The notes: generated by a model not told the origin, from the letters alone. A DNA stretch of 64,000 nucleotides from Neofusicoccum parvum (GCA_020912385.1 CP087209.1:1426001-1490000), one strand, 5' to 3'. Shown: positions 21,201 through 33,031, counted from the first letter of the stretch. Translations and numbers: made by a program.

Positions 21201-23767
21201 ATGGCCGTTCCGAATGGAGACGGTCTGAACGGCCACGCAAACGGCAATGGGGCTGCTGCGGCGTCTGGTGCGCCGCTGCACGTCATCATTGTCGGAGCGG
21301 GGATTGGTGGTTTGACTGCTGCCATTTACTTGCGTCGGAATGGACACAAAGTGACCGTACGTACTAAACACACATGCTTCGCGTTGTGAGACTTGGTAGC
21401 TGAGGTTTCATGCATAGATCCTCGAGCAATCCCGCTTCGCCAACGAAGTCGGCGCAGCTGTACACATTGCGCCCAACAGCAACGGCGTCCTCAAGCGCAT
21501 CGGCATCGATGCCGAAAAGTTTGGTGCAGTTGAGACAAAGTTCTTGACCGAATACGAGAGCTCAGGAAAGCTGATCCACTCGCTTCCGGTGGGCGAGATG
21601 TCCAAGATCATGCAACATGTGCGTAATCATATCATCCTTTCTTGTTCCGCGTGCTGTCGCCGTAGATTTTTACAAATTATATTACTAATTCGAACTAATA
21701 GAAATGGCTTCTGGTCTACCGCGTGCATCTCCATGAGGCACTGAAAAAGGGCGCAACGTCACCAGATGAACTGGGCAGCCCTCCTGCCGAGCTTCGCACT
21801 TCTAGTCGTGTCTTGGATGTGGATCCGCACACCGCAACCGTTACGCTTGAGAACGGCGACAAGGTTCAGGGTGACTTGGTCATTGCCGCCGATGGTGTCC
21901 ACGTAAGTGTTCCGCCATGTTTCCTGAAGGAAGAGATGGAGAAGATTACTGACAACTTCGCGCAGTCTAGAGCTCGTGCCAAGGTTCCCGGTGGCGATGT
22001 CAAGGCCTTTGGATCGGGCAAGAGTGCTTTCCGGTTCCTCGTGCCGCGTGAGGCTGCCCTGGCAGATCCGCGCTCGGCCAAGTTTGCCGCCAAGGACGGT
22101 GAACTGCATATCACTTACGGTGTGGATCGGCGTGTAGTGGTTTACCCCTGCGTGAACAACACCATGCTGAACTTCAACTGCATCCATCCTAGAGAAGAGA
22201 GTGATGCTTCTGCTGAAGGTAAGTTCATAGATCCAGAGCCAAGCGTGAAGCAGAGCACGAAGAGTAGAGAAAGTGTGGAGAATGTCAATGGTGTAGTTGC
22301 TGACTTGTGTTAAATAGACTGGAGCAAGACCGGTAACAAGGGAAGGCTGTTGGACGTCTACAGCAAGTTCAATCCCGACCTCGTTGCCTTGCTCGACAAG
22401 GCTGAGGAGGACACGCTCAAGGTGTGGGAGTTGCTCGATCTCGATCCGCTCCCTACCTGGGTGAACGACAAGCTCGCTTTGTTAGGCGATGCTGCACACC
22501 CTTACCTGCCGCGTAAGCTCCCCTACCTTGTGCAGAATAATTGGATCCAGAGCTGACGAATGGGGCAGACCAAGGACAAGGTGCGGGCCAAGCCATGGAA
22601 GATGCTGCAGCTTTGGGTGTAGTCCTTCCCAAGGGTACAAGGCCAGAGGACGTACCGCAGCGTTTGAAGCTGTACTTTGAGTTCCGCTATGACCGGTGTA
22701 CAAGGATTCAGCGCTTCTCCCAAGAGGCTGGGAAGGACATCCTTGATAAGCAGATTGACAGTAGGCCTTCCACAAAACACAATCTGATTGTTGATCCATT
22801 GCTTACCTTGAACACAGTGGTTGGCAATTCCAACTACAATTTCGGCCACGACGAATGGGATAGCGCAACAGACAAGTTCCGTCGCTGGCAGTGGGCCCAA
22901 AACCCCAACCTCTACTGGCGCCAGCCCATCGTTTTCGGCCCCATGCCAGGCCCTCGCCAGGACTTCTGGGGCAACCCGCGGAAAGCCACGCACAGCACAG
23001 CAACCACCGCCTCCATCAAGTTCAAGACATCGGGCACGATTCTGAAGAATTTGTTCCCGAATGAGCAGTTCAGTTTCATCAGCCCTGGAACAGTTGCGTA
23101 CGCTAGTTTCTCACAAACGACGCTGAACAAGATGGACTGGCTGGGCGGAGGCGGCTATCGTCACTTCGGCCTGTACATCCACGGTGTTCAGTATACGAAG
23201 AAGAACGGCGAGAAGATTTCGGGTACCTATATGCCAATCCTATTCGAGAGTCTGACGGACCCCATCGTCAGCGGTCGCGAGGAACTCGGCATGCCGAAGC
23301 TGTACTGCACCGTTGACATCCACCGCAGGCATGAAAGCTACAGGTATCAAACCGGATGGCAAGGTGCCACTTTCGGTGAGGTTGCGCTGGAAGGGTTGGA
23401 ACAAGTAGACCCAAAGGCAGAGACGGGCACCATTGGTGGCGAGGCCGATGACGGTATCATCGTCTACAGATACATTCCGGAAGTCCACGCACGTGGCAAG
23501 GCCGCTTCAGAGCACGCGGTCTTCGTACCGCACGCGGAGGAGTCAAAGGTGGTCCCGACAACTGTGAAGAACGTGTGGAAAGCGAAGACTGGCAGCATCA
23601 AGTTCGATGCTCTCGATTGGGATGCTCTGCCCACGCTTCACCATGTGGTCTCACGATTGGCGGAGATCCCGATTTGGGAGGTTGTGGGTGCAAAGGTCGT
23701 TGAGTCTGAAGGTGTTCCGGATGTTTCCAGCGCAGCACCTGTGGACGAGGGAGTGGCTAAGGTGTAA
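21201..23767 (+). CDS. FAD monooxygenase fused to acetoacetate-decarboxylase-like domain
   Basis: Seven exons: 21201-21356, 21418-21618, 21702-21902, 21966-22218, 22318-22512, 22569-22760, 22818-23767; 715 residues. Residues 25-400 are a salicylate-hydroxylase-like flavin monooxygenase: GAGIGG at 32-37, the DG motif (AADGVH) around 183-184, and GDAAHPYLPHQGQGAG with GD at 327-328. From about 430 to 690 follows a domain of the acetoacetate-decarboxylase (ADC) superfamily, with PGTVAYASFSQTTLNKMDWL and GREELGMPK. Lys560 of that motif sits where ADC has its Schiff-base lysine. The last intron (57 bases) is a multiple of three, and the final exon holds the whole ADC part, so the domains are joined in one frame without a junction between them. 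One reading is coupled hydroxylation and decarboxylation or ring opening; that is inference. A cupin and a regulator lie downstream. Confidence 0.87.
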
Positions 23768-24294
23768 CTGACTGATTACTGAAATTTGATTGAGCGTTGA
23801 TATCCTCGGGACTGCGACTGTCGACGAATTGCAGGAAGAGCGCACCCTTTACAAATGGGCAGCCGAAGCAATCGTCCAAACGCAAGTGTGCAGTAACAGA
23901 AATGTCCAACCCATCCGGATGAATGCTTCGAGTGACCGTAAGGTATGCATGTGGTTCCTGTGAGTTGTCGCAAAGGCAGGACATGCCCGCAGTTCCGCGG
24001 TAACAAGCGGCATTCAGACGCGGAGCTGCCCCACTATCCACATTTGGTAGGCGGGGCGGAGTTAATAGAATTGCGGGCGCCATTGAGCGGCTTCAAGTGG
24101 TGGGTTTGGCCTCCTCCACATCGGAACGTGTCGGCTGTGCCCTGAACCATATCCGAAGAAGCTCCCCGTGTGGAATATAAGCTGGTGGAGCTCCCTGTCA
24201 ATGTGAATGCCGCCAAACGACACCAGGCAGCCCCACACTCGACCAGCTTCCACCTATTCGATCCCAGCTCTTATCCAAACACACGATCTCCACC
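23768..24294. other. Intergenic, monooxygenase-cupin
   Basis: 527 bases between two same-strand genes, presumably the 3' end of the first and the promoter of the second. No motif stands out. Confidence 0.5.
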
Positions 24295-24840
24295 ATGGCG
24301 ACCGAGAAGAACATTCGTGCGACCAAAAGATTCATCACCGGACACGCTCCGGACGGGAAGGAGATCTTCCACGACGAGGTCGGCGAGGATGCTCCCATGA
24401 TCACGCTGCCGAAGGATGCGGATTTTGCGCTCTGCTACGCAACAAAGGGGTACCCGATCCAGCTTAACGACAACAAGGACATCAGCACATACCAAAACTA
24501 CCTCACCGACTTGCCGGGCATTACCATCTCCAACGGATCGGTGCTGCGCATGGTGGACATGAGGCCCGGGGCAACGTCGCCGATGCACCGGACGGTCAGC
24601 CTGGACTACGGGGTCGTGCTGGAGGGCGAGATCGAGCTCATCCTGGAGTCGGGCGAGAAGCGGATCATGAAGAGAGGCGACATCAGCATCCAGCGGGGGA
24701 CGAACCACGCGTGGCGCAACCTGTCGGACAGCAACTGGGCGCGCATGCTGTACATCCTGCTGCCGGTGGAGCCCATCAAGATCGGCGACCAGACGCTGGG
24801 GGAGGACAGCGACATTCCGGGGGTCAAACCGTCGGAGTAG
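24295..24840 (+). CDS. Small cupin-domain protein
   Basis: A single-exon, 181-residue protein with one cupin barrel. Motif 1 is PGATSPMHRTVSLDYGVVLEGEIEL (residues 91-115, quoted in part as PGATSPMHRT) and motif 2 is GDISIQRGTNHAW (128-140). Of the usual metal ligands only His98 and His138 are clear: the second His of HxH is Thr100, and the usual Glu position holds Asp104 or Tyr105. It may therefore bind metal differently or serve as a non-metal isomerase or decarboxylase-type cupin. Small cupins of this length occur in fungal catabolic and secondary-metabolite clusters. The first ATG follows a CACC context. It stands between the monooxygenase fusion and a regulator on the same strand. Confidence 0.85.
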   Translation: MATEKNIRATKRFITGHAPDGKEIFHDEVGEDAPMITLPKDADFALCYATKGYPIQLNDNKDISTYQNYLTDLPGITISNGSVLRMVDMRPGATSPMHRTVSLDYGVVLEGEIELILESGEKRIMKRGDISIQRGTNHAWRNLSDSNWARMLYILLPVEPIKIGDQTLGEDSDIPGVKPSE

Positions 24841-25277
24841 GGACGGGGAGGCCACGGAGGCAACGGCGGCTCGGCGGTGTCGCAGAACGGGGGCCTGGCG
24901 ACGATAGACAGATTCCGACAGCTTATGAATGCAACGCGCGTGCGCCATGCACGAAAAAGTGTGCTGCCCGGACGAGGCCGGGGTGATGGTGTGCGCGAAA
25001 ATCGTGATGCGCGTTGATGCAGGTGCAGGTGCGCGAGTGGGCGGGCGCGGTGGCTCGCGCCTTCCGGGCAGGTCGCAAGTTGCCGCGCAGCTCCGCCGCG
25101 TCCGCTTCGAGCGCCCCGTCCTGGTCCCTAGCGCGTTGGCGCGGGCGCAGCCTCCCTGCGCCTGAGCCCTGATCATTGCGGGGGAAACTAGGTCTTTAAG
25201 CTTGTGTCGTCCCGCCGCATGCATACGTGCGATTCGACAGCGTCCGCGGCCTCGCCCTCACCCCCATCGCTGCCACC
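24841..25277. other. Intergenic, cupin-regulator
   Basis: 437 GC-rich bases upstream of the zinc-finger regulator. I see nothing beyond a C-rich leader before the ATG. Confidence 0.5.
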
Positions 25278-28200
25278 ATGGACTCCACGTCGGCCGAGTC
25301 GGACAAACCGCGTGGCCTTTTCCAGTGCACCGAGTGCAAGAGGTCATATACGCGTGTCGACCACCTGGCCCGCCACGTCCGCTCACGTATGCTCTGTCTC
25401 GAACGCGCCCGCCGCGCCTTGACTGACGTCTGCCCCAGACCTGCAGGAAAAGCCGTTCCAGTGCGACGTGTGCCACAAGGGCTTTGGCCGGCCGTATGTT
25501 GCCCCCTCCTTATCGGGCTCCCCCAGCTGACTGGCCTGACAAGTGATCTGTTGAAGCGCCATGCCACCTGCCACGACACGGATGGCAACGCGAAGCGGCA
25601 GAAGCGGACCCTAACCCAGTCGTCAAGAGTCTCGCAGGCCTGCAAGTCGTGCGCCTATGCCAAGCTGAAGTGCGAGGATGAGAAGCCGTGCAAGCGCTGC
25701 CAGAACAAGGGCATCGCCTGCGAATCCAACTCCGACAACCGCCAGCACAACAACTCGTCCGCCTCCGCCCAGCCGCCGGGTGAGAGCAGCTCGGAGCAGA
25801 CCATGCCGGCCACCCATCCCTTTGCAGCGCCGTCACCAACGCGCTCTTTGCCCCACGCTCAAGTCGGGCCCAGTCCCACCGCCCCTGCGGCCAACGAGTC
25901 TGAGCAGGTGAATAACCAAATGCCTACTCCTAGCACCCTCCTTAACGGCTTCGAGATCAGTGGAGATGAGGCTTCCATTACGGGAACGAACTTCACCCCC
26001 TCGATTGCACCTGACCCCGCCACTCTTTCATCATCCTTGACCGTCCACGAAAACAACTTTTACGACTTCCTGCGCAACGTCCTCACTCCAAACAACCCGG
26101 GATCTTTCAGCCCTGCCCATTGGGATTTCGAGCCCCGCAACGTCCTGGATTTCACTGTCGAAGATGATCTCTCGTTTGATGCCAACGATTTTGGCCTCCT
26201 GGATGCGTTCAATGGGAAATCTTTCAACCCCAACGACGACTTTGGTCCCATGCCCTCGATAATCGAAGCTCCTAGCGCCATTGCCCCTGCCGAGTCCACC
26301 CCCTCTGAATCTGGCCCGGGAAGTGATCGCCGGCGAGCGGGCCTCGGAGCAGAAGCGTACCGAAGATCATCCTTTGTCCGCTGGCAACCTGCGCATGAAG
26401 GATCACATCTCGAGGTCGGCAATATTTCAGTGCCGCAAACCGACGCTGCCTCTCCGGATGCAAGATACAAACTTGACCAGCGCATATTGACCGAGCGCTT
26501 GGAGCAGAGTTCTCGAGATCAACTGTTGGCCATAATACTCAATACTTGCGACGCGACGAACTTGGGGCGTGTCGTTTCATCCTTTCCCCATACCGACCTC
26601 CTGGACGACTTTCTCCAGTGTTTCTTTGCTCGGGAAGCCCCACGGCTGGACAATTTTATCCACGTACCGAGTTTCAACCCAAACAAGGTCAGACCAGAGC
26701 TGCTTGGCACATTGGTCGCGGCAGGCGCTGTCTCTACAGATATCAAGGCATTGCAAAAGCTGGGATACGCAATAACGGAAGCCGTGCGCATTGCAATCGT
26801 CGATGTTATTGAGAGGCGTAACGCCACTACTAGGGAATTATGGGCCCTTCAGTCATTCATGCTTATCATTGAAGTGTTTTTGTGGTCCGGGAACAGGCGG
26901 AAAATGGAAATTGCTGAGAGCCAGCAGCAGCCACTTTGGACGGTAAGACACCTTTGCTGTTTCGTGAAGGCTATCACTTACAAGCTTTCAGATGCTTCGA
27001 CGGGCAGGCAGATTCAAGAAGCCGCGAGGTCCACCAATAGCCCCCTTGCCCGAAGACACTGGCGACGTTCTCTACCAAAAATGGCTTGCCTGGGTTGAAC
27101 AAGAGTCCATTCGACGGCTTGTCTTCCGTGGTTTCCTATACGACGCGCAATCCTCAATGACTCTCCTCGTCAACCCCATCATATCATATGGCGAACTTTC
27201 TCTCCCATTCCCCGCCGCACGAGAACTCTGGACAGCCGAAACCGCGGAGCAATGGAAGGCCGTGTATCTTTCACAGCAGCCAAATGCCCAGACCCGCTCG
27301 TATTGCCTACTCGACTGCCTAAAGGACCCGAAGCTTGCGGCGTCGTTTCAAGGTGCCATTGATCATGATTTTAGTGCTCTAATCATTCTCCATGGAATAT
27401 GGGGAATGGTCTGGGAATACAACCAGCTTCAGCTTACACTCAAGTCCGATTCCGGGCAGTACCACAGCTCTCTGGTGATGAAACACCGTCATCAAGAGCT
27501 CTGCCAAACGGTCCATCATCTCCGCATCAGCATCTACTCCTGGCCCATCGCACCAGCTCCGGAGATTACCATTATGCTGGAGCTGCAGCTACTCTACCTG
27601 CACCTCTCCATCGAAGATGTCCAGCTATTTGTGGGCAAGGAAGACCAGGAAGAGGCACGACGCGTCTTCCCCGCCCTCCAGCAATGGATGTGTGACACGT
27701 ACGCGCGTACTGCTGTTTGGCAAGCAGCGCGCATAGTTCGAGCCGCCAAGAACTTCCCTCGCAAACAGCTCCGCAACTTCTCGGCTATCGCGGTATATCA
27801 TGCTTCCTTAGCACTTTGGACCTATGGTATCATCAAACAGGCCACCGCCAACGCAGCAGTATCCGCGACTTGCACGTGCGTATCTATGCCTGGGGGCTTG
27901 TCTGATGAACCACATGCTCAAAGCGATCATAGTTCTTTCCCCGGCGGCAACGCAGGGGGCATGGATTCCAACCTCGGCGCCGTCTGGTTAGAGGGACCCG
28001 AGACTCCGGATGTCCAACGCTTCGTCACCCTGGGGCGCGGCAAGCCAATGATCAGTGCACGGGGCACGTCTTCGTCAGCAGCGGAGCTCGTTCCGCTCTC
28101 CGATCCAGAAGCTGTGATGAACGTGGTCTTGGACACACTCAGAAGGAATTTTGGTGTAACAGGTCCAGGGGAGATGGCCGAGCAGGAATCTGCGACAGGC

Positions 28201-28278
28201 TTGCTGCCACCCTTGCTAGAGAACTTGGTGCAGTTGATGCGGGATCTGGGCAAGGCGGCCGGTGCGGTAGGACGTTGA
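25278..28278 (+). CDS. Dual C2H2 and Zn2Cys6 transcription factor
   Basis: A nuclear regulator with two kinds of DNA-binding zinc module. Exons: 25278-25386, 25439-25493, 25544-26942, 26992-28278; 949 residues. The first three exons build two C2H2 fingers, FQCTECKRSYTRVDHLARH and FQCDVCHKGFGRPDLLKRH. They are followed by a Zn2Cys6 cluster, CKSCAYAKLKC then CKRCQNKGIAC, with the exact C2-6-5-2-6 spacing. The introns split the fingers and must be spliced to form them. A long disordered S/P/N-rich stretch leads to a fungal-specific helical regulatory domain (from about residue 430, DQLLAIILNTCD onward). The C-terminus is less conserved, and a missed short intron near 27870-27930 is possible. It is likely a local regulator of the monooxygenase fusion and cupin; that is inference from position. 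Confidence 0.88.
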
Positions 28279-31108
28279 TTCTCCTTTATCTCGCATTTAA
28301 ACTCGGCGCAAACAGACGGACACGGACTTTGGGAGAGAATGCCACTTCGGGGCATTATGGGAAACTGATCATGAATAGCATCTGGAACATATGACTGTGG
28401 GTCATTCATCCTATTATGAGCCCGTGCTTCGCTGAAATCGCTGAATTCGCTGAATTCACGTTCAGGCGTTGTGTTCCAGCACCGACAGTCGCAGCTATGC
28501 ACGAGCCCTTCATTCTCTTCTGAAGTTCGCCATGCGTCTCACTTACCTCGGGATCTCCGAGCAAACGCATAAGCAACTATACTTTGATGACGAGGCCTTT
28601 GCTCAACAAACGCAGATGCATCCCGATGCGCTACGGTTTCCATTAACAACGCTTTGGCCACTACCATTCGATCCAGTCTCGATAAACCCAATTCGGCCCA
28701 GCAAGCAGGACACACCAGCCAATCCTGCAACCCCGTCCCTATAATTCACGCCGTCCAATCACATCCCCCGCCTCCCACCCAGCCAAGGCGAGCACTCGAC
28801 CCGCACACGAGCGCTGCAAGGCCTCCCCCCTCAACAACGCTCTCCCTCGTCGATCGCGACTCAAGCACACACGGGGGGCGCGCAACCGTCGGTCGTCCAC
28901 TGCATGGTCCATCCATCACGAAATGTGCTACCTCCCAGCCCAGCGCGGCCGCCGGCGACTGCTCTCGGCTCCGAGGTCGACCACATCCCGACCCGGGAAA
29001 ACGCCGCTTAACCCCGTCTACCCCCGCATACAGCCATCCCCTCCCCCGCGCGCCTGCGCTTTGCCTCATGGAGTGCTGCTTGGCGTCTGGTCGCTGACTT
29101 GCCTCATCCGGCTAAGCGGGCGGGTGGGCGGCGGGGGCGTTGGTGAGCTGGGCGGAGGGCTTGGTGCCGCTCACGTCGTATCCGGCGGTTCTGGGCAACG
29201 GCCGGGTTGGAGATGCGGCAGTGAGAGGTTTCTCCAGGTTTGTTGCGGGCCGGCTCGGATGGTCGGCGCGATCGACGGCCGGGCTGGTGGCGCCCGGCGG
29301 CGATTGGTAATGCGGGGTGGTCGAGGTTGCGGGAATCTGGGGGATTGGTGGTGTTCGGGAGGTTCCGGGAGGGTTTGGGGGGGTCTGTCGGGTGGTTGAC
29401 TATAATGTTGACGCAGTGACGGGCGGACGCGTGGTGTTGGCGTGCCGCGTGTCTGCACCGCACGCGGCAAGTCGTGATGTGATGGTGGCAAAAAAGTCTG
29501 GGGGGTGCTGGGGTGTTTTGGTGGTTGGCACTATAGTGGAAATAGTGGTCCCAGGCACTAGCGAGTGGTTGCATGACGGAATGCATACGTTGTAGAATCT
29601 CACTGCTCCTTCAGCTCCTTCAGCTCACTCCATCTCACCCACGGCCAGCTGGCTCAATGGCGCGATCGGAGAATTTGGCACCAATGCTGACGTTAGTGGC
29701 ATAGCGGAAATTTGGGTAGACGATCGAAGTAGCTGCTGCTGCCCGAAAAAGGTAAGATGGGATACCTTAAAAAGCATATCAGCCGCAAGAACCCCGAATC
29801 CGCAATGGGCACAACATGTCTAACGACATGCTTGGGCGGGAGAATAGCATGGGTCCTTGCAAATGGACCAAAGTATTTTTTAAAACACGCCTTCTCTCAA
29901 CCTTCAGCAAATTTCGCTGCCTGCAAATTAAAGTCTCACTGTTATTTCGGTCCCTCTAATATATTTGCAATTGCTTGAGCACCCTACACTCTCAACCAGA
30001 AAGCAGGCAATGCCAAGCTGCGGCGTCTATGTCCAAACAGTTTCTGGTGGCCGTCGGCATCACAATCAACAGACCCACAATGGCCACGCGTGAATGCTAT
30101 GGCTCTTCTGAAATGATTCGCAATTCCCTGACCTAGCCGTCAGAAACTACTTTACTTCGCCTCAGCCTTCTTCTATGACTACCAGACTTGGGAAAGTGCA
30201 TGCCTTCCTGCTCCAAAGCCTTGGCACTTGCGCAAGCAAACGCATTTCTCGCTCGCGAACGCTTACTCTGCACCTCATTATTGAAGGCATCGACACGACG
30301 ATTTCTTTCAGCACGCTAATTGTCGAGATTGTGCGTGCATTGAGAGTCTCAGATAATGACAGCGTCTCGAATCTCCCTGCTGGCTTCGGTAGGTTTCCTT
30401 TGAAACAGGTTAAGGACTATCCACAATCCTTCCTTTCTGAACAAGGCTTCTCCGTACCGGTGTTCCGTAAGTCTACCGTTTTGTACGAGTGAGCCGTGCA
30501 AGCAGCTGACAGAAGGAAGAACGTGAGTTAATGTGATTTTGATTTAGCCCTAATCGTCCATTAGCCGTCAATATTTTCTGCAATGAATTATACACTATTA
30601 TCTCGACTCCCTGTCAGAGGGAAGGGGGTACAAGAGGCCCTCAAACAATCAAGGAGCATTAGGACGTGTTCTGTCCTTTTTCTCTTTTGCAACATCTTCG
30701 TCGGAGGCGTAAATGCTATTTCTGGAGAGTCCGGACAGCAAAACGAGAAAATTTAACTCTGGAGATGGACTGGGGGTTTTCCACAAACTTTGGGTGTCTG
30801 AGAGAATTTCTGGAGGCGCAGATGAGCTAATAATACTCGAAGCTCATCAAAATTTTAACGGCAACATGCGGGAGGGGCAAGGGAAGGTGTTATCTTGGAC
30901 TGGCTGTTTTCCATTACACTTCAAGGGAGCTGGGAAACTCAGAGTTTTGTAGCATAATTCAGCAATGCTTCCTAATTTTACTTCTTCGTCTACTTCTCAA
31001 TCGACTTTCTAAACAGCTCCCTCAAAAGCTTCCCCATACAGCACATTCAAATAGCACTCCCCAGAAAGCATCCTCACATATTTTACCAAGCGACATCTCT
31101 ATTGCGTC
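28279..31108. other. Large gene-poor gap with one relic
   Basis: 2.8 kb between convergent regulators. 28440-28470 has a short internal repeat (GCTGAATT). 29100-29560 is G/T-skewed on the plus strand, with runs such as GGGTTTGGGGGGG. 29600-31000 is AT-richer. Apart from the relic at about 30324-30492, open frames here (up to 160 codons at 29104-29586) show no domain and reflect base skew. Confidence 0.5.
30324..30492 (+). pseudogene. Possible fragment of a fungal LPxGFGxFPL protein
   Basis: The frame ending at 30492 reads ALRVSDNDSVSNLPAGFGRF, then PLKQVKDYPQSFLSEQGFSVPVF. This matches a pattern I remember from a widespread uncharacterised fungal family: RVPDN, then LPxGLGxFPLxxVxDY, then GxFxPMYQxEAMW. 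Only this N-terminal block is visible. The frame stops at the place where the family continues for several hundred residues, and no downstream exon could be found. A decayed gene is the likeliest reading; chance similarity is possible. Confidence 0.35.
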
Positions 31109-32621
31109 TCACATGACAAAGGTTTGAGCCATTGATGGCAACACATAAGTCCATCGTTGCCCTGAACCTATCGTCCAGATTCTCCGCAACTCCACGATTG
31201 CGGTCAGGGTGTTCGCAAAGCCGGTGCCGGTCCAAAGCTCCCGCAACTTTCTGATGAAGAACTTCCGATGGTGGGGATCCGAGCTCTCGGCGGCGACGAT
31301 GAAGTAGGCCCAGACGAGGCTGTGCCCGCCGGGAGAGCTGACCGGTATGTCCCCCGCCGTGCCGAGGAAGCGGTCGACCATGGACTTCATGGTGTCGGAC
31401 GGCAGGTCGTTGAGGGCTCGGTGGACGTAGATGTCGCGGGCCTGCTCGATGAGGCCGATGAGGCGGATGATGACGGAGGAGTGCTCGGGGTTGCGCTGCA
31501 GCTGCGCGTGGAAGGACTCGATGGCGCCGGAGAAGCCGGTGGTGACGAGCTCGGTGTCGGTCGCTTCGCGGAGGAAGGGCTCGCCGTAGAAGCACAGCCT
31601 GCTCGGTGATGTCAGAAGCTGGGACCGCGGGCTCGGTGGTGGGCAGGGGAGGTTGCGTTTACTTTTGGACTTGCTGCGCGAGGAAGCTGCCGGTGTCTCC
31701 GCTACGGAGCTCCTTGCTGTTGCCGGACATGTCCACCAGCCGCTTCAAGATGCCGAACAGGATCTGGAAATCGCTTCCGGCCGCTATCAGGTCGGAGGTG
31801 AGCAGAAGTAGGATTGTTGCGATGTGCGTTGCCGTCATTCCATGGCCTGGGGGCTCCAAAGTTGAGTGTTCCATGAGGCCTCGGATTGCGGCCGTGTAGT
31901 GTCGGGCAGCAGACTCCCGAGAGCTATGGTGTTGGTGCACTACTGCCACGTGGTGCTCTGCTGCTGCCAAGGCAGCGTTGAGGATCATGGGGCAATGCTC
32001 GCTCATGGGAAGGAGAACGTCGCGATAGCCGTTGAAAGGCTTGTCAATGATGACCATTACAGGCGCTACTTTCTCCACATCTGCAGGCTCTTGTCAGCAA
32101 GAGCCCGCTTTAATACTGGTCTGCACATACAATATCTCAGCAGATACCTATCCCGGCCATTGACGTGGTCGAGACTGTGATGTATGTAGGACTGCAAAGG
32201 TTGTTCGTGGGCAGCGTAGACCACGACCTGCAGATCCGCTGGATGATGTTCTGGTGCACGAATGCACTGAACTTCGGAAGACCGGGCGTCCTCGCTGTCT
32301 TCGATGGCGGACGATATTAGTTCACGGTTGGACGAATGTAGAGAGACAGGCTCGGATTTGCCCTTGAATTTCCCGCGTGACGCAATGCCGTCGGCGAACC
32401 TGTAGCGTGGACCCAGCCCTGAGCACTGCAGGCCGTTGTTGATACATTTTTGGCACTGCGGAGTCCCTCGGTCACAGCTTACACGGCGTTGTGAACAGTT
32501 GTAGCAGCCTGGATTTCCATTAGTGGAGAGCACGGCGGAGAGAGTGCGGGGTGGGCTGCAAACCTCGTATTTTCGGGCGTGTCGGCTGCTTCTTTCTCTT
32601 CCGCCGCTCCGGTTGCGGCAT
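31109..32621 (-). CDS. Zn2Cys6 transcription factor (NCSQRRVSC type)
   Basis: A fungal binuclear-cluster regulator with a Fungal_trans_2-like body. Exons on the minus strand: 32621-32564, 32508-32131, 32080-31663, 31598-31109; 447 residues. Exon 1 gives a basic lead (MPQPERRKRKKQPTRPKIRG) that joins the finger CYNCSQRRVSC then CQKCINNGLQC. Cysteine spacing is 2-6-6-2-6. Splicing exon 2 to 3 restores LLRYYVEKVAPVMVIID, and exon 3 to 4 restores QQVQKLCFYGEPF. Each join removes a stop or frame change, which supports the model. The body ends with a helical segment (LRRIWTIGSGQRWTYVLPSM). It is divergent from another Zn2Cys6 gene at 33032 across a 410-base promoter. Targets are unknown; the nearby monooxygenase and cyclase are candidates. 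Confidence 0.87.
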
Positions 32622-33031
32622 CGTATGGCTGGTCTTATCACATCATTACAGCGTCGAAGTGCCAAGGGCCATGAGCTGGTCGAAGATGGAGAAGGCGATT
32701 CTGATGACTCCGAGAGAGACAGCGTGGTGGGGTCAGAGCCGAAGGGCGCCGAGCTAAACCGCATGCGGGCAACAAAATGAGAAGCAGCCGCCGGTTCATC
32801 CTTGCCCTCTGCAGCCCGGTCTCTGGTCGACGATGCCACGGCCGGGCACTAGCCCGCATCCAGACAGTAAAATGAGAAGCACCGGCCCAAGTCTCTCCTG
32901 ATTGGCCGAGGCTGCGGTTGATGCTCGACGACCTTATCGAGAACCTCAGGTCCTCGACTTTTAAATCAAGCCGCCGCTGGCCGCACGTAACCCAGCCCCA
33001 AGCCCTCCTGCTTGCTGTAATCCCACCGACC
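32622..33031. promoter_or_regulatory. Bidirectional promoter of two Zn2Cys6 genes, duplicated 13-mer
   Basis: The 13-mer AAAATGAGAAGCA occurs at 32774-32786 and again at 32869-32881, both on the plus strand 95 bases apart. Each is followed by a CCG/CGG-rich patch (GCCGCCGG and CCGGCC). CGG/CCG triplets are the core recognised by Zn2Cys6 proteins, so autoregulation or cross-regulation of the pair is plausible but untested. Confidence 0.4.

Noticed and set aside
28654..29097. 147-codon plus-strand frame after the dual-zinc regulator
   Set aside because: Pro/Ser/Thr-rich low complexity without start context, domain or partner exons.
29104..29586. 160-codon minus-strand frame in the G/T-skewed stretch
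   Set aside because: Pro/Arg/His-rich composition follows from strand skew; no splice context or domain.
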